NCBI RefSeq assembly: GCF_965232925.1
Contig: NZ_CBDDRA010000010.1
Location: 1-64,000, forward strand
Direction of reading: 5' to 3'
Source: Tumidithrix helvetica
GTDB lineage: Bacteria; Cyanobacteriota; Cyanobacteriia; Pseudanabaenales; Pseudanabaenaceae
DNA length: 64,000 bases
This document shows positions 1 through 8,307 of the stretch, in pieces. The notes beneath the pieces were generated by a model. It was not told the DNA's origin, did not search any database, and was given only the letters and a program-made list of their open reading frames with translations. Every line of letters begins with the position of its first letter. The first letter of the stretch is position 1. Both the position numbers and the translations under genes were made by a program.

Positions 1-111
1 CTTAGGGAAAAGGTAGACCAACTTCTAGCAGAATTAACTCCCCAAGTTATAGCATCGATTACTGGATATCCTTTCATTTTGGAAGCCCTATCTGTTGCCA
101 ATATAATTTAA
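1..111 (+). mobile_element. IS630-like transposase, C-terminal end only
   Basis: A reading frame is open from the first base to a TAA at 109-111. It encodes 36 residues ending in a segment around QVIASITGYPFILEAL. That tail resembles the C-terminus of IS630-family (Tc1/mariner-like) transposases of cyanobacteria, which I recognise from memory only. The 5' part lies outside the window, so whether the element is intact cannot be judged. The 260 bases that follow hold no gene I can support. Confidence 0.55.
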
Positions 112-371
112 ATTGGTATCACTTACTTGTAGATAGTCTTCCATACTCTTTTTTAGAAATATAAGGCATCGCGGCAAGGCAAGATTCATGCTTTCCACAA
201 GCCTAGTCTTGATTGCTATACTACGACAGAATAAAGCTAACCTAACATGCCAAAGAAATTGCTTGAGCAGTTCGATCTACATTAAGGGCACATAATGGGA
301 AAGTACTGCCTAACGTTCGCGATCGCCAGACTCAGGCAACCCCAACTAAAAGCTGGTGTACTCCAAAGTTG

Positions 372-854
372 TTATGCATCGTCATCGCTGCCCGCAACAG
401 CAATATCAAAATGAAGCACTTCTTCGCGTGTCCCAAGCTTCGTGTAGAGTGCAATTGCAGGGTCATCCCCGATGTCTGCCTGTACAAAAATAACATAGGC
501 TGCTCGTGCTACAGCGATCTTCTTTAATTCCTGAATTAATGCAGTAGCAATGCCTTCGCGTCGATGCGCTGCTGCTACAGCCAGATCGTAAATATAAATT
601 TCACTACGCTCCTGCTCAAACTTCTGGAGTTCGTAAGCAGCGATACCTCCGACTACCGATCCATTTTTTAACGCTGCAAGCGCGATGAAATTATCGCTAT
701 TTAGCAACCGCTTGAGATAGGCATTGCTTGGACGAGACGAGTTATAGGTATCGACTTCATCGAAAGCCTCACCAAAGGTAGCCAACATCCCCTCCATAAG
801 TGTCAGGTCGTTGGCGGAAAGCTGACGAATGCTCATTGGATCGGGGGATGACAT
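372..854 (-). CDS. aac(3)-I: GNAT acetyltransferase, AAC(3)-I (aminoglycoside 3-N-acetyltransferase) family
   Basis: The 160-residue protein is one complete GNAT domain. Segments such as KFEQERSEIYIYDLAV (about residues 78-93), the acetyl-CoA loop HRREGIATAL (about 97-106), AYVIFVQADIGDDPA and ALYTKLGTREEV closely match the AAC(3)-I enzymes, which acetylate the 3-amino group of gentamicin-type aminoglycosides with acetyl-CoA. The length is also right for the family. The start at 854 has a weak AGGT upstream; Met7 is an alternative. It stands alone on the minus strand, with no integron or resistance genes nearby. Family membership is firm; activity on drugs is inferred and the natural substrate may differ. 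Confidence 0.85.
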   Translation of the reverse strand: MSSPDPMSIRQLSANDLTLMEGMLATFGEAFDEVDTYNSSRPSNAYLKRLLNSDNFIALAALKNGSVVGGIAAYELQKFEQERSEIYIYDLAVAAAHRREGIATALIQELKKIAVARAAYVIFVQADIGDDPAIALYTKLGTREEVLHFDIAVAGSDDDA

Positions 855-977
855 GTTCTACCTATTCGTTGGAGCGACATAGAAAAGTATTGAGTAAGCA
901 TGAATAGCGATTAAAGCGATCGGAATTAGTCGCCTTGAACTCACAACTAGAGCGTTATTTTGCTCGATTCACTTCAG

Positions 978-1002
978 TATTATGCATCAATATTATGCAT
1001 CA
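978..1002. repeat. 12-bp direct repeat TATTATGCATCA x2
   Basis: TATTATGCATCA occurs at 978-989 and again at 991-1002, separated by one base. The second copy covers the stop codon and last codons of the DUF1993 gene. It looks like a small local duplication with no evident role. Confidence 0.6.
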
Positions 1003-1517
1003 CCTTGGTGCTTTACAAAGGGTACCAAATGCATCATAAAATCGCGTTTTCCTATTGGTGCTCCTGCCATCCGCAGGATGTCGTAAGCCGTCGTCAGATG
1101 GAAATAAAAATTTGGTATCAAAAAATCATCTACATATGAGAATCCAGATAATTCTAGGTATAGCCCTTGTCCGAGATTGATTCGCTTGATCTCTGCAAGC
1201 TTAGTATCAGCAACATCGATCGTTGTCAGCAGTTCCTGAGTAGATGAAATATGACTGCGAGCCTCAGCTAAAGATGCTACGTCAGGGTTCAGGTTGTTCT
1301 CCGACTGCCCTAAGCACCACAACGCGAAGTTGCGAGGCTGATTGCAAGTAAATGCAATTTGTGTGCCAAAAGGCAACATATCGGGCGCTATGCGGCACTG
1401 CAATATAGACGCCACATCGTCTGCGAAATGACTCTCCACTATCTTTAAGAGATGACCCAACGTATCTAGTCTAGAACTGAAGATATTTTGTAGCGCTACG
1501 ATCTTCTGGCTTTCCAT
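993..1517 (-). CDS. DUF1993 family protein
   Basis: The 174-residue soluble protein belongs to the DUF1993 family, small helical proteins of unknown function with a DinB-like fold. The recognisable part is the C-terminal half: a histidine-containing helix (FYFHLTTAYDILRMAG) followed by PIGKRDFMMH, which matches the family ending in a buried His and a GK-D motif. It has no signal peptide or membrane segment. It is transcribed in the same direction as the acetyltransferase 138 bp downstream, possibly as one unit. The biochemical role is unknown. Confidence 0.75.
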   Translation of the reverse strand: MESQKIVALQNIFSSRLDTLGHLLKIVESHFADDVASILQCRIAPDMLPFGTQIAFTCNQPRNFALWCLGQSENNLNPDVASLAEARSHISSTQELLTTIDVADTKLAEIKRINLGQGLYLELSGFSYVDDFLIPNFYFHLTTAYDILRMAGAPIGKRDFMMHLVPFVKHQGDA

Positions 1518-1754
1518 AGGATTTCTAGGAGTACAAGTTTTGAAGTATAACGGTTGAGCTGAACTGCATTCGCTATGCTAAACGATCAACTAGAAGTCGT
1601 TATACCATGATATGGTGCAGTTACAGCTACCTGCTTACTTCTCATCAAGTCGTTAGCGATCGCTTATCAAGCTCAAGAATATGTCCAGTTGCGGGCAAAG
1701 ACTCATTCCCATGTAGTGCTTAGAATTCTAGGTAATTTAATCCAAAATCCTCGA

Positions 1755-2558
1755 TCACTCGCCGACAAAACCACTAATTTCCACAACAACGGTTTTGAGC
1801 GGAATTCTAGCTTGATATTGTAATGGCTTATGGGTATCAATTCTGTGCTTGCTTTGGCTGTAGTTTGCGGTTTCTAGAAGTTGGCTCGACTGATTCCATA
1901 CCCATAAATTTTTACGGTTAAAATAGATGAGAACTTCTCCACATCCACTAAAAAATTGTCCCCCTTGAATTTTTATTTCGCAATGTTGGGTTGGGGTGGT
2001 GAGCTTAACAGTCCCCCAATCGATAAAGAACAAGTCAGGAGAAGATTCAGCAGACTTATCTTCTAGGGTTTTACCTGTATTTCGATCGAGTACTAAGACC
2101 CCACTGCTATCAGCGACAAAAATAGTGTTATCCGTAAAGATCGTGCCTAGCAAAAATGGAAATCCATTGTAGGAATGAATATTTACAGGCTTTTTATAGC
2201 TACGTTCGATCGCTTGGTTGGCTAGCCGTTCGGGTAAAGATCTCGTCCAAAGAATTTTCCCTTGTTTTCGATAACTGACGCTTGCTAAATAATAGTTGTA
2301 ATAATCACCTTCTTTCCGAGTCGTGATATTCCATTCTAAAGATGCATCTGTGGATAAGTCAGCACTAAGAATTGAAGATGATTTTGGCAGCTTTACACAG
2401 CGACTCAGCAATGTATCGAATAATAAAGGTTCGATTTTTTGGATATTGCCCAAAACTGGAGATATGACAATAGACAGAAACAAAGTAAAGACTCCCAAAA
2501 GAGGAATCTTCCCCAAGCTTCTCCAATAAATCAGAAGGTTCTGTCGAGATAAAGTCAT
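1755..2558 (-). CDS. Hypothetical membrane-anchored protein
   Basis: The 267-residue protein is not recognised. The N-terminus has one hydrophobic helix (about residues 17-37, LGVFTLFLSIVISPVL) that would anchor it or act as a signal peptide. The rest is beta-rich, with short stretches such as TIFVADSSGVLVLDRNTGKT that resemble one blade of a PQQ-type beta-propeller. That likeness is weak, and the protein is too short for a whole propeller. It has no close operon partner, since phoX ends on the same strand about 310 bp downstream. Confidence 0.6.
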   Translation of the reverse strand: MTLSRQNLLIYWRSLGKIPLLGVFTLFLSIVISPVLGNIQKIEPLLFDTLLSRCVKLPKSSSILSADLSTDASLEWNITTRKEGDYYNYYLASVSYRKQGKILWTRSLPERLANQAIERSYKKPVNIHSYNGFPFLLGTIFTDNTIFVADSSGVLVLDRNTGKTLEDKSAESSPDLFFIDWGTVKLTTPTQHCEIKIQGGQFFSGCGEVLIYFNRKNLWVWNQSSQLLETANYSQSKHRIDTHKPLQYQARIPLKTVVVEISGFVGE

Positions 2559-2675
2559 AGGACATTCTTATTGCCTGTGAAAGTCTTGAGGAGAGCGATC
2601 GCTCTCCTCAGCCACTGGGAAATAGCAAGCTAACGGTTTATCCAAATTTCAGGCACATTGTACTGGCTTGAGTTT

Positions 2676-2788
2676 ATACCAATTTCATGCCAATTTTACT
2701 TAGATTTGCAACAGATCGAGATTTGAAGACCGCGCGGAGCGCGGTCTTTCAAAAAATAATGCGTCGCATTACTTTTTGAAAATGGTAT
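2676..2788. repeat. Dispersed MITE-like element, copy A
   Basis: This 113-bp copy begins ATACCAATTT and ends AAAATGGTAT, which form imperfect inverted ends. It holds a GC hairpin (CCGCGC, loop GGA, GCGCGG) and an A/T-rich stem whose arms are TTCAAAAA and TTTTTGAA around GCGTCGC. It has about 12 extra bases near the left end compared with the copies at 29278 and 32443. Confidence 0.75.
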
Positions 2789-2823
2789 TAAACGTAAATC
2801 TCCAATACATTACTGCTCAATCG

Positions 2824-2857
2824 CCCGTAGGGGCAATTCATGAATTGCCCCTACGGG
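2824..2857. terminator. Perfect 34-bp palindrome downstream of phoX
   Basis: CCCGTAGGGGCAATTCA is followed directly by its exact reverse complement, giving 17-bp arms with no loop. It lies 15 bases beyond the phoX stop codon and could terminate phoX. It has no U-tract. The same core recurs at 14789-14822, so it is also a dispersed repeat. Confidence 0.55.
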
Positions 2858-2871
2858 GGAGGACAAAGAAT

Positions 2872-5112
2872 CTAAACAGTCAGAGGGTCATTATTGAGCT
2901 TGCGAATCGCCACGACAGCAGGTTTAGGTGGTTCGTTTGGCTTTAAGCTTGGCCAGTTGGAACCCATAGGAACTTTGCGGGTTTGCATAAATTCCTTGCC
3001 ATCTGTCGTGCGCATCGCCATTTTCCGAGATTCAAATGCCATATCCTTTCTTGTGCCTTTCACTTCACCGGGATGCTGTACGGAAAGGAATAGGGTCTGT
3101 TGATCGCGGGAAAAGAATGGTCCCGTCGTTTCGCATTCCACTGGCCCAAACCCAAATAAGAAAGCTTTGCCTGCATCAGCACCAGAGGTGGGAATAAACC
3201 AAATGGAACTATTGCCATATAGCCCACGCAGGTTAGACTGGCTGACAGGTTTGCCTTCTTTATCTTTGCGACTAGGAATGGCTTTGTTGTATTTATCGCT
3301 TGAGATATCTGTGACCATCCAGAGATTGCTATTGCGATCGATCGCAATATTGTCAGGATTTGTGAAGCCCTGTCCGCCATCAGCAGGTTCTCCACCCGTC
3401 GCAATCATGCGCCAACGGAATTTCATCGCTTCTGGGGCATTATCATCTTCAGCTAAGCGCATAATCCAGCCATGCTCGTGAGCTTTGCCATCACGACCCT
3501 TAAAGATGCGTAGATCGGGACTGCCATCGCTAGCACTGACGGAACCAGAGGTAAAGGCGATAAACAGAGAACCATCCGATGCAATTTTCGTGTCTTCGGG
3601 ACGAGCGGTGCAGGTTGCACCCGCAGCATTCGCAGCATAGTGAGCGTCGATTAAAATTGCGCCTTGCTTTTCGCGATCGCTACCGACATACAGATCGCCC
3701 AAAACCTTGAACTTAGACTTAAATTCGGCAATCTCTTCGTCTTTAGTTGCCTTAAAAGAACCACCATCGGGACGTTTGGGTAGGGGCAACATTTTGCCCG
3801 CTAAGACGCTGGGTTTATCGGGATTGACGGGTGTAGAGGCTTTGAGCGGAATCCAGCTACCCGTGCCATCAGGATTAAATTTTGCCGTGTAGAGCATGCC
3901 TGATTCCAGAAGTTTGGAGTTAGCTTTGTCTTGCGGATCTTTGACCGCATCCTTACTGACGAATTTATATAGATGGCCACCTCGGCGATCGCAGCCTGAA
4001 TAAAATGCTAAGGGTTTACCTGCCTCGACGCGAATACCTACGGCTTCATGGCGAAAACGCCCCAGCCAAGTATGCTTTGTGCCATAGTCATCAGGATTTG
4101 CAGGATCGATTTCTACAACCCAGCCATACTTATTCCCTTGCAGCCCAAATACGTTCCCCAGACCGACAAATTCGTCTTCATCATTTTTGCCGAGTTTCTT
4201 TTTACTGGGGTCAAAAGAAGTACCATCGGGCATCACTGGTTCGGGGACTAGAGCCTGAAAATTTTCTTCGGCACTTAAAACAGTTCCCCAAGGTGTCGTG
4301 CCACCCGCACAGTTACCGAACGTGCCAATAACGAGATCGCCTAACTTGTCAACATAGCCCAGTCCTTCTTTTTTGCCAAACACTGCGGTTGCGGGACCAG
4401 TGGTTTTGAGATAGCGATTGTCAGCTAATCCAGAGATACCCGTAACGCGGCGATCGGCTTTGGAGTAAGTGCGAACCCATTGACCATCAGCATCGCGACG
4501 TACAGAAATCACGCCAATTCCAAGATCGATCATGGCTTCTTTGGCGATCGCCTCTAACTTCGCTCTCATTGGGTTGCCATTTCCCAAGACTAAAACATTG
4601 ACACCCTCTTCACCTGCTTCCTTGAGTGCAGTTGCCATATCCTTAAGTGGAAGGGGCTTGCCAATTACCTTTTCAAAGCTTTGCTCCCAAGGAGTATTGC
4701 TGATGTATTCAAAATTAACGGTCAAATAGCCTTCATCTTTACCTGTTTCAATCAGAGAGAGGTAATCGTTGTTGTATCCAAAGCGAGAGTCTCCCACTTT
4801 ATCACCCCATGCCGCCACGATATCGTAGGTAAAGCCTTCGGGTAAAACGAGATCGTCTACCACTTCAAAGGTTTTATAAGATTCAATTTGCTTTGACTTA
4901 GAGATACCTGATGTTTCTAAGGGCATTGGCCCTTTGATGGGTTTAAAGCTTAAATTAGAGGAGGTAGCTGCAAAAGCTGCTCCTTCTGGCTCAGATCCCA
5001 TAAAGGGCATGGAGAATGGCTTGCTTGATTTAGAACCTGGGATAGCATCGAATAAAATGGTTCCTGCTCCTGCACCCAGAAATAACAAGAAATCTCTACG
5101 TTGGATTGTCAT
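2872..5112 (-). CDS. phoX: PhoX-type alkaline phosphatase (DUF839), Tat-exported
   Basis: The 746-residue protein matches PhoX, a calcium/iron-dependent phosphomonoesterase that releases phosphate from organic esters outside the cytoplasm. The N-terminus has a twin-arginine signal (Arg5-Arg6 in QRRDFLLFLGAGAG), so export is by Tat. The body carries family signatures such as GTFGNCAGGTTPWGTVLSAEEN, GRFRHEA, YSGCDRRGGHLYKF and FTNPDNIAIDRNSNLW. Length is normal for the family. The gene is monocistronic. A three-part Pho-box-like repeat lies about 130-160 bp upstream, suggesting control by phosphate limitation, and a palindrome follows the stop codon. Identity is firm; metal content is inferred from characterised members. 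Confidence 0.92.
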   Translation of the reverse strand: MTIQRRDFLLFLGAGAGTILFDAIPGSKSSKPFSMPFMGSEPEGAAFAATSSNLSFKPIKGPMPLETSGISKSKQIESYKTFEVVDDLVLPEGFTYDIVAAWGDKVGDSRFGYNNDYLSLIETGKDEGYLTVNFEYISNTPWEQSFEKVIGKPLPLKDMATALKEAGEEGVNVLVLGNGNPMRAKLEAIAKEAMIDLGIGVISVRRDADGQWVRTYSKADRRVTGISGLADNRYLKTTGPATAVFGKKEGLGYVDKLGDLVIGTFGNCAGGTTPWGTVLSAEENFQALVPEPVMPDGTSFDPSKKKLGKNDEDEFVGLGNVFGLQGNKYGWVVEIDPANPDDYGTKHTWLGRFRHEAVGIRVEAGKPLAFYSGCDRRGGHLYKFVSKDAVKDPQDKANSKLLESGMLYTAKFNPDGTGSWIPLKASTPVNPDKPSVLAGKMLPLPKRPDGGSFKATKDEEIAEFKSKFKVLGDLYVGSDREKQGAILIDAHYAANAAGATCTARPEDTKIASDGSLFIAFTSGSVSASDGSPDLRIFKGRDGKAHEHGWIMRLAEDDNAPEAMKFRWRMIATGGEPADGGQGFTNPDNIAIDRNSNLWMVTDISSDKYNKAIPSRKDKEGKPVSQSNLRGLYGNSSIWFIPTSGADAGKAFLFGFGPVECETTGPFFSRDQQTLFLSVQHPGEVKGTRKDMAFESRKMAMRTTDGKEFMQTRKVPMGSNWPSLKPNEPPKPAVVAIRKLNNDPLTV

Positions 5113-5435
5113 ACTGCCTTTCTCTTATTAAATTGATTCGCCTAGCGACTTATTTTGTTGATATTTACAAAGCACAAACCTAGCGCGATAGAGCCGCGCT
5201 GCTTGCGATCGATGCAAACACATTAAACTTTATCGCTACCAGTTTAAGAACAGGTAAACCTATGTTTATGCGAAGCTAGAATTAGTGATTAAACTAGAGC
5301 CTTTCCCAATTCAGAGCTTCGCCATTTGAGCCGAAGTCAATATTGGGACTTTAATTTATGGCAAATCCCTGAGCACGATACGCAACAGAATTCCAATTAC
5401 GCTTGCTGATGTGTTTTGGCTTTTCTCTCATTAAC
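5113..5435. other. phoX-tonB intergenic region
   Basis: These 323 bases contain the phoX upstream region with the candidate Pho box, and the 3' flank of tonB. I see no further gene or repeat. Confidence 0.6.
5241..5270 (-). promoter_or_regulatory. Candidate Pho box upstream of phoX
   Basis: Read on the minus strand, three 8-mers with 3-bp spacers occur in register: CATAAACA, GTTTACCT and CTTAAACT. The cyanobacterial Pho box consensus is tandem CTTAACCT-like 8-mers spaced by 3 bp. Matches are 5, 6 and 7 of 8 bases. The site ends 129 bp before the phoX start codon. Spacing and context support PhoB/SphR control, but it is judged by eye. Confidence 0.5.
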
Positions 5436-6872
5436 TCATTTCTGTCCGCTTCTACTCCCTGTTGTGGGTAGAGGAGTTGTTGGTGAAGAGGGTTCAGCAG
5501 GTACGCCTAGCTTACTTTCAGGATTGGGTGGCTCTACAGCAAGCGGTGGCGGACTCGTGATGGCTGTGGGTGGCTGTACGATAGGAGCAGGTTCAGTAAC
5601 AGGTGGTTTTGTATTGTCTACATTAGGCAGAGGCTTAGAAACAGGTTCAGAAGAAGGTATTGGCTTTGCTATTTCATGGTTAGGTGGGTTAGGTAATGGC
5701 TTAGTAATAGGCTCAGGAGAAGCGGTTGGTTTCGCTATTGCGGTTGGGTTACTAGGGGGTTGAAGTGGCGGAACTTCTTCTACCTGTCGTTGCTCTAATT
5801 GCCTTCTCTCCTGACTACGCCTTGAATAATCTGAGTTCTCAATTTGAAAATTAATTCTGGCAGGAATTGCCTGTTTGCCACTTTGGGAGGGATCGAATTT
5901 CCAATTCCATGCTGCCCGTTGTGCGGCCTCATCTAGCTCGGCATGACCGCTGGAATTGAGCAAGCGAACATTAATTACATTGCCATTTGCATCAACGTCA
6001 ACAGCAACCTTGGCTTCCCCCTCTAAACCACGCTCTCTGGCATTGCTTGGATAGTCAGGTTTCACACAGCTCTGGCAACGGATTTTACTATTACTTGATG
6101 GGTTGTTGGATGGATTTGCTGTAGAAGTAGATTGCGTTGAGGAATTGTTAGGTGATGTCGTCTTAGATGTTGAATTAAGGTTGCCCGTTGGGAGTCCAAA
6201 TGGAATGCCAAGTTTTCCGAGGGCACTACTTGGCGATCGCCCATTTCCTAGAGTGTTTGTTCGATTACCTGTTAGTCCCCAGCCTATTCCTGATGTATTT
6301 TTACCAAGTCCATTCGGAACAAGGCTACCCGATCCTTTTCCAATAAATAGATTCGGTAAGTTTGGTGCGACCACGATCGAATTTGGTGCGGTATTCGATA
6401 AAATTGAATTGGGATCTTTGACAATATCTTTGGCAGCTTCAGCAGGCGTTTTGCTGTCCGTTGATTTGTCTGTATCTGTTGGAGTGAAGTTACCTGCCCC
6501 TTTAGCTGAGTCGATCGCAGTGCTTAGAGAATTGGGATTGCCAATCATCGATAAAATATCTAGATTAGCAATGGGGACAAAGGCGATCGCTTCTTGAGGT
6601 GTTTCAACTTTGAGGATATCTGGAGTAGGTTCGTTTTGGGGCTCTAAAGGCTTCTCAACAATTCTTACTTCCATTAACTCCTCTTGTTGAGAATCGAAGG
6701 AGTTACCAAGTTGTCCACCAAAATTTGGCATTGCTGTAAGGGTGGCAAAATGTAACGCAATCGAACAAGGAATGCTGACGGTCACAAAAATCTTTAGAGA
6801 TTTCCATTCGCGATCGCGTTGCACATTAGCAAGTTGTGGGCGCATTTCTTGTTCTTTCTCAGTAACATTCAT
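5436..6872 (-). CDS. tonB: TonB-family energy transducer with long C-terminal proline-rich tail
   Basis: The 478-residue protein has a cytoplasmic start, one membrane helix (about residues 26-48), a low-complexity periplasmic linker and a TonB C-terminal domain at about 269-350 (KPDYPSNARERGLEG, GNVINVRLLNSSGHAELDEA, AAWNWKFDP). TonB carries proton-motive energy from ExbB/ExbD to outer membrane receptors. It is divergent from exbB-exbD and a receptor gene, so the four form a system. Oddly, about 128 more residues, mostly proline-rich with repeats such as EPITKPLP and EPVSKPLP, follow the TonB domain, which normally ends the protein. The tail could bind peptidoglycan or another protein; that is a guess. 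Confidence 0.85.
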   Translation of the reverse strand: MNVTEKEQEMRPQLANVQRDREWKSLKIFVTVSIPCSIALHFATLTAMPNFGGQLGNSFDSQQEELMEVRIVEKPLEPQNEPTPDILKVETPQEAIAFVPIANLDILSMIGNPNSLSTAIDSAKGAGNFTPTDTDKSTDSKTPAEAAKDIVKDPNSILSNTAPNSIVVAPNLPNLFIGKGSGSLVPNGLGKNTSGIGWGLTGNRTNTLGNGRSPSSALGKLGIPFGLPTGNLNSTSKTTSPNNSSTQSTSTANPSNNPSSNSKIRCQSCVKPDYPSNARERGLEGEAKVAVDVDANGNVINVRLLNSSGHAELDEAAQRAAWNWKFDPSQSGKQAIPARINFQIENSDYSRRSQERRQLEQRQVEEVPPLQPPSNPTAIAKPTASPEPITKPLPNPPNHEIAKPIPSSEPVSKPLPNVDNTKPPVTEPAPIVQPPTAITSPPPLAVEPPNPESKLGVPAEPSSPTTPLPTTGSRSGQK

Positions 6873-7003
6873 AATCAGGAATCCGCAATGTTTAAAAGTT
6901 ATTAGAACTTAGCAATGCTTCCATCTAGACCTCTACAAGCAGTACAGGATTAGATCAATGTATGAGCTTGCGTAGTAGCTGTCAAGTTAAATACAGCAGC
7001 AAG

Positions 7004-7026
7004 AAGTTTGACAGGCTGTCAAACTT
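7004..7026. promoter_or_regulatory. Operator-like palindrome between tonB and exbB
   Basis: AAGTTTGACAG and its exact reverse complement CTGTCAAACTT flank a single G, giving 11-bp perfect arms. It lies between the divergent tonB (start 6872) and exbB (start 7118). A related site at 8184-8206 precedes the receptor gene. It does not look like a Fur or Zur box; the pattern suits a TetR- or LacI-type dimer. The regulator is unknown. Confidence 0.55.
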
Positions 7027-7117
7027 TTAATAGGCGCAAAAAAACGATATGGTAAATAACCGATCGAAAATTTAATCTGTGGTGTTTTACATTCTTTATT
7101 TGTGTTTCTAACATTTT

Positions 7118-7780
7118 ATGGACATTGGACGAATTTTTGTTTCAGGTGGCGTTGTCATGTACCCCCTGACAGGATTTTCGGTCTTGGCAGTGGCGCTTGC
7201 TGCCGAACGGATCAAATTTTGGCTCACAATTAAGCGTAAGCAGAAACGTTTTGTGCGCGATGTTTTAAAAACCTATGCAAGCGATCGCGACACTGCCTTA
7301 GCAAAGCTACAAAATAATTTGCAATTTCCGATCGCTAGGATTTTTTTGGCTGCAATGGAATTAGAATATCCGAATCCTGAGGAATTTCGACTTGCCCTTG
7401 AAAGCGAAGCCCAAGCAGAAGTCCCGATCCTCAAACGATTTAATACTGCTTTTGAAACAATTATTAGTCTTGCGCCTTTATTGGGTTTATTAGGGACTGT
7501 ATTGGGGCTGATTACTTCCTTTGCCTCTCTAACGCTTGGTGATGTCGGTGGAAGTCGCACGACAAACGTCACGGCAGGAATTAGTGAAGCTTTAGTTTCT
7601 ACAGCTTCGGGATTAGTTGTGGCGATTTTCACATTGGTCTTTGCAAATACATTTCGCGGATTTTACCAACAAGAAATTGCGCTCATCCAAGAATATGGCG
7701 GACAATTAGAACTTCTCTATCGCCGTTATTACTACGAACCAGAAACCCGCTCAAAAAAGGAAGATTATGCGACTCCCTGA
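7118..7780 (+). CDS. exbB: ExbB/TolQ/MotA-type proton channel protein
   Basis: The 220-residue inner membrane protein has three predicted helices: one near the N-terminus (about residues 10-30) and two flanking SLAPLLGLLGTVLGLITSF and GLVVAIFTLVFANTF. This is the ExbB family layout. It would form the pentameric proton channel with ExbD and energise TonB. It overlaps exbD by 14 bp, indicating translational coupling. I see no clear ribosome binding site before the ATG at 7118, but the N-terminus fits the family. A TolQ role cannot be wholly excluded; the tonB and receptor neighbours favour ExbB. Confidence 0.88.
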   Translation: MDIGRIFVSGGVVMYPLTGFSVLAVALAAERIKFWLTIKRKQKRFVRDVLKTYASDRDTALAKLQNNLQFPIARIFLAAMELEYPNPEEFRLALESEAQAEVPILKRFNTAFETIISLAPLLGLLGTVLGLITSFASLTLGDVGGSRTTNVTAGISEALVSTASGLVVAIFTLVFANTFRGFYQQEIALIQEYGGQLELLYRRYYYEPETRSKKEDYATP

Positions 7781-8165
7781 AGAACCCGAAGCTCCTTTTC
7801 AAATTAATATCATCCCGATGATTGACGTGGTGTTTGCTATTCTGACTTTCTTTATTACAGCAACTTTGGTTCTCAATCGCACAGAGGGGCTTCCAGTCAG
7901 CTTACCTCAAGCCTCTACGGCAAAATCACAAGCCCAAAATAAAGTTGTCGTTTCTTTAGATGCTCAAGGCAATTTATTCTTAAATCGTCAGCCGATCGCC
8001 TTAGATCGCTTGGAAGCACAGGTGCGATCGCTGATGAATCAGGAAAAGCAAAATATTGTTGTGATCAATGCTGATGAGAATGTTACCCATGGCAAAGCCG
8101 TCGCTGTAATGGATCGCATCCGCAAGATTGAAGGTGTGAAATTGGCAATTGCAACGAAGAAGTAG
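7767..8165 (+). CDS. exbD: ExbD/TolR-type proton channel subunit
   Basis: The 132-residue protein has the ExbD layout: a short cytoplasmic start, one membrane helix opening with PMIDVVFAILTFF that carries the conserved proton-conducting aspartate (Asp20), and a small periplasmic domain. It works with ExbB to power TonB. The start codon lies inside the end of exbB. The periplasmic part ends with VAVMDRIRKIEGVKLAIAT, a typical family ending. Confidence 0.9.
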   Translation: MRLPEEPEAPFQINIIPMIDVVFAILTFFITATLVLNRTEGLPVSLPQASTAKSQAQNKVVVSLDAQGNLFLNRQPIALDRLEAQVRSLMNQEKQNIVVINADENVTHGKAVAVMDRIRKIEGVKLAIATKK

Positions 8166-8183
8166 AAACGATAAAGACTCTGC

Positions 8184-8209
8184 AAGTTTGACTCTCTGTC
8201 TTTTGACAG
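8184..8209. promoter_or_regulatory. Second copy of the TonB-locus operator-like motif
   Basis: AAGTTTGAC, three bases, then CTGTC repeats the order and spacing of the 7004-7026 palindrome. The right arm degenerates, but CTGTC-TTTT-GACAG adds a small hairpin at 8196-8209. It lies between exbD and the receptor gene, about 100 bp before the receptor start. Confidence 0.4.
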
Positions 8210-8307
8210 TAGTTCTCAAGATATTCAATAATGAAAAACCCTGCTTGATGCTCTTATTTTAATGACATCTGAGCCTAGGGATCAAAACTGTGAGGAGTTG
8301 AGTAGAT

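Larger units (their letters stand above)
2559..2871. other. Intergenic region holding two repeat elements
   Basis: These 313 bases between phoX and the unknown membrane protein hold one copy of the dispersed 100-bp element (2676-2788) and a perfect 34-bp palindrome (2824-2857). A HIP1 site lies at 2595-2602. I see no short gene here. Confidence 0.7.

Noticed and set aside
1621..1790. An open stretch on the plus strand reading AIAYQAQEYVQLRAKTHSHV
   Set aside because: It has no start codon with a ribosome binding site and runs into the antisense of the neighbouring gene; no family recognised.
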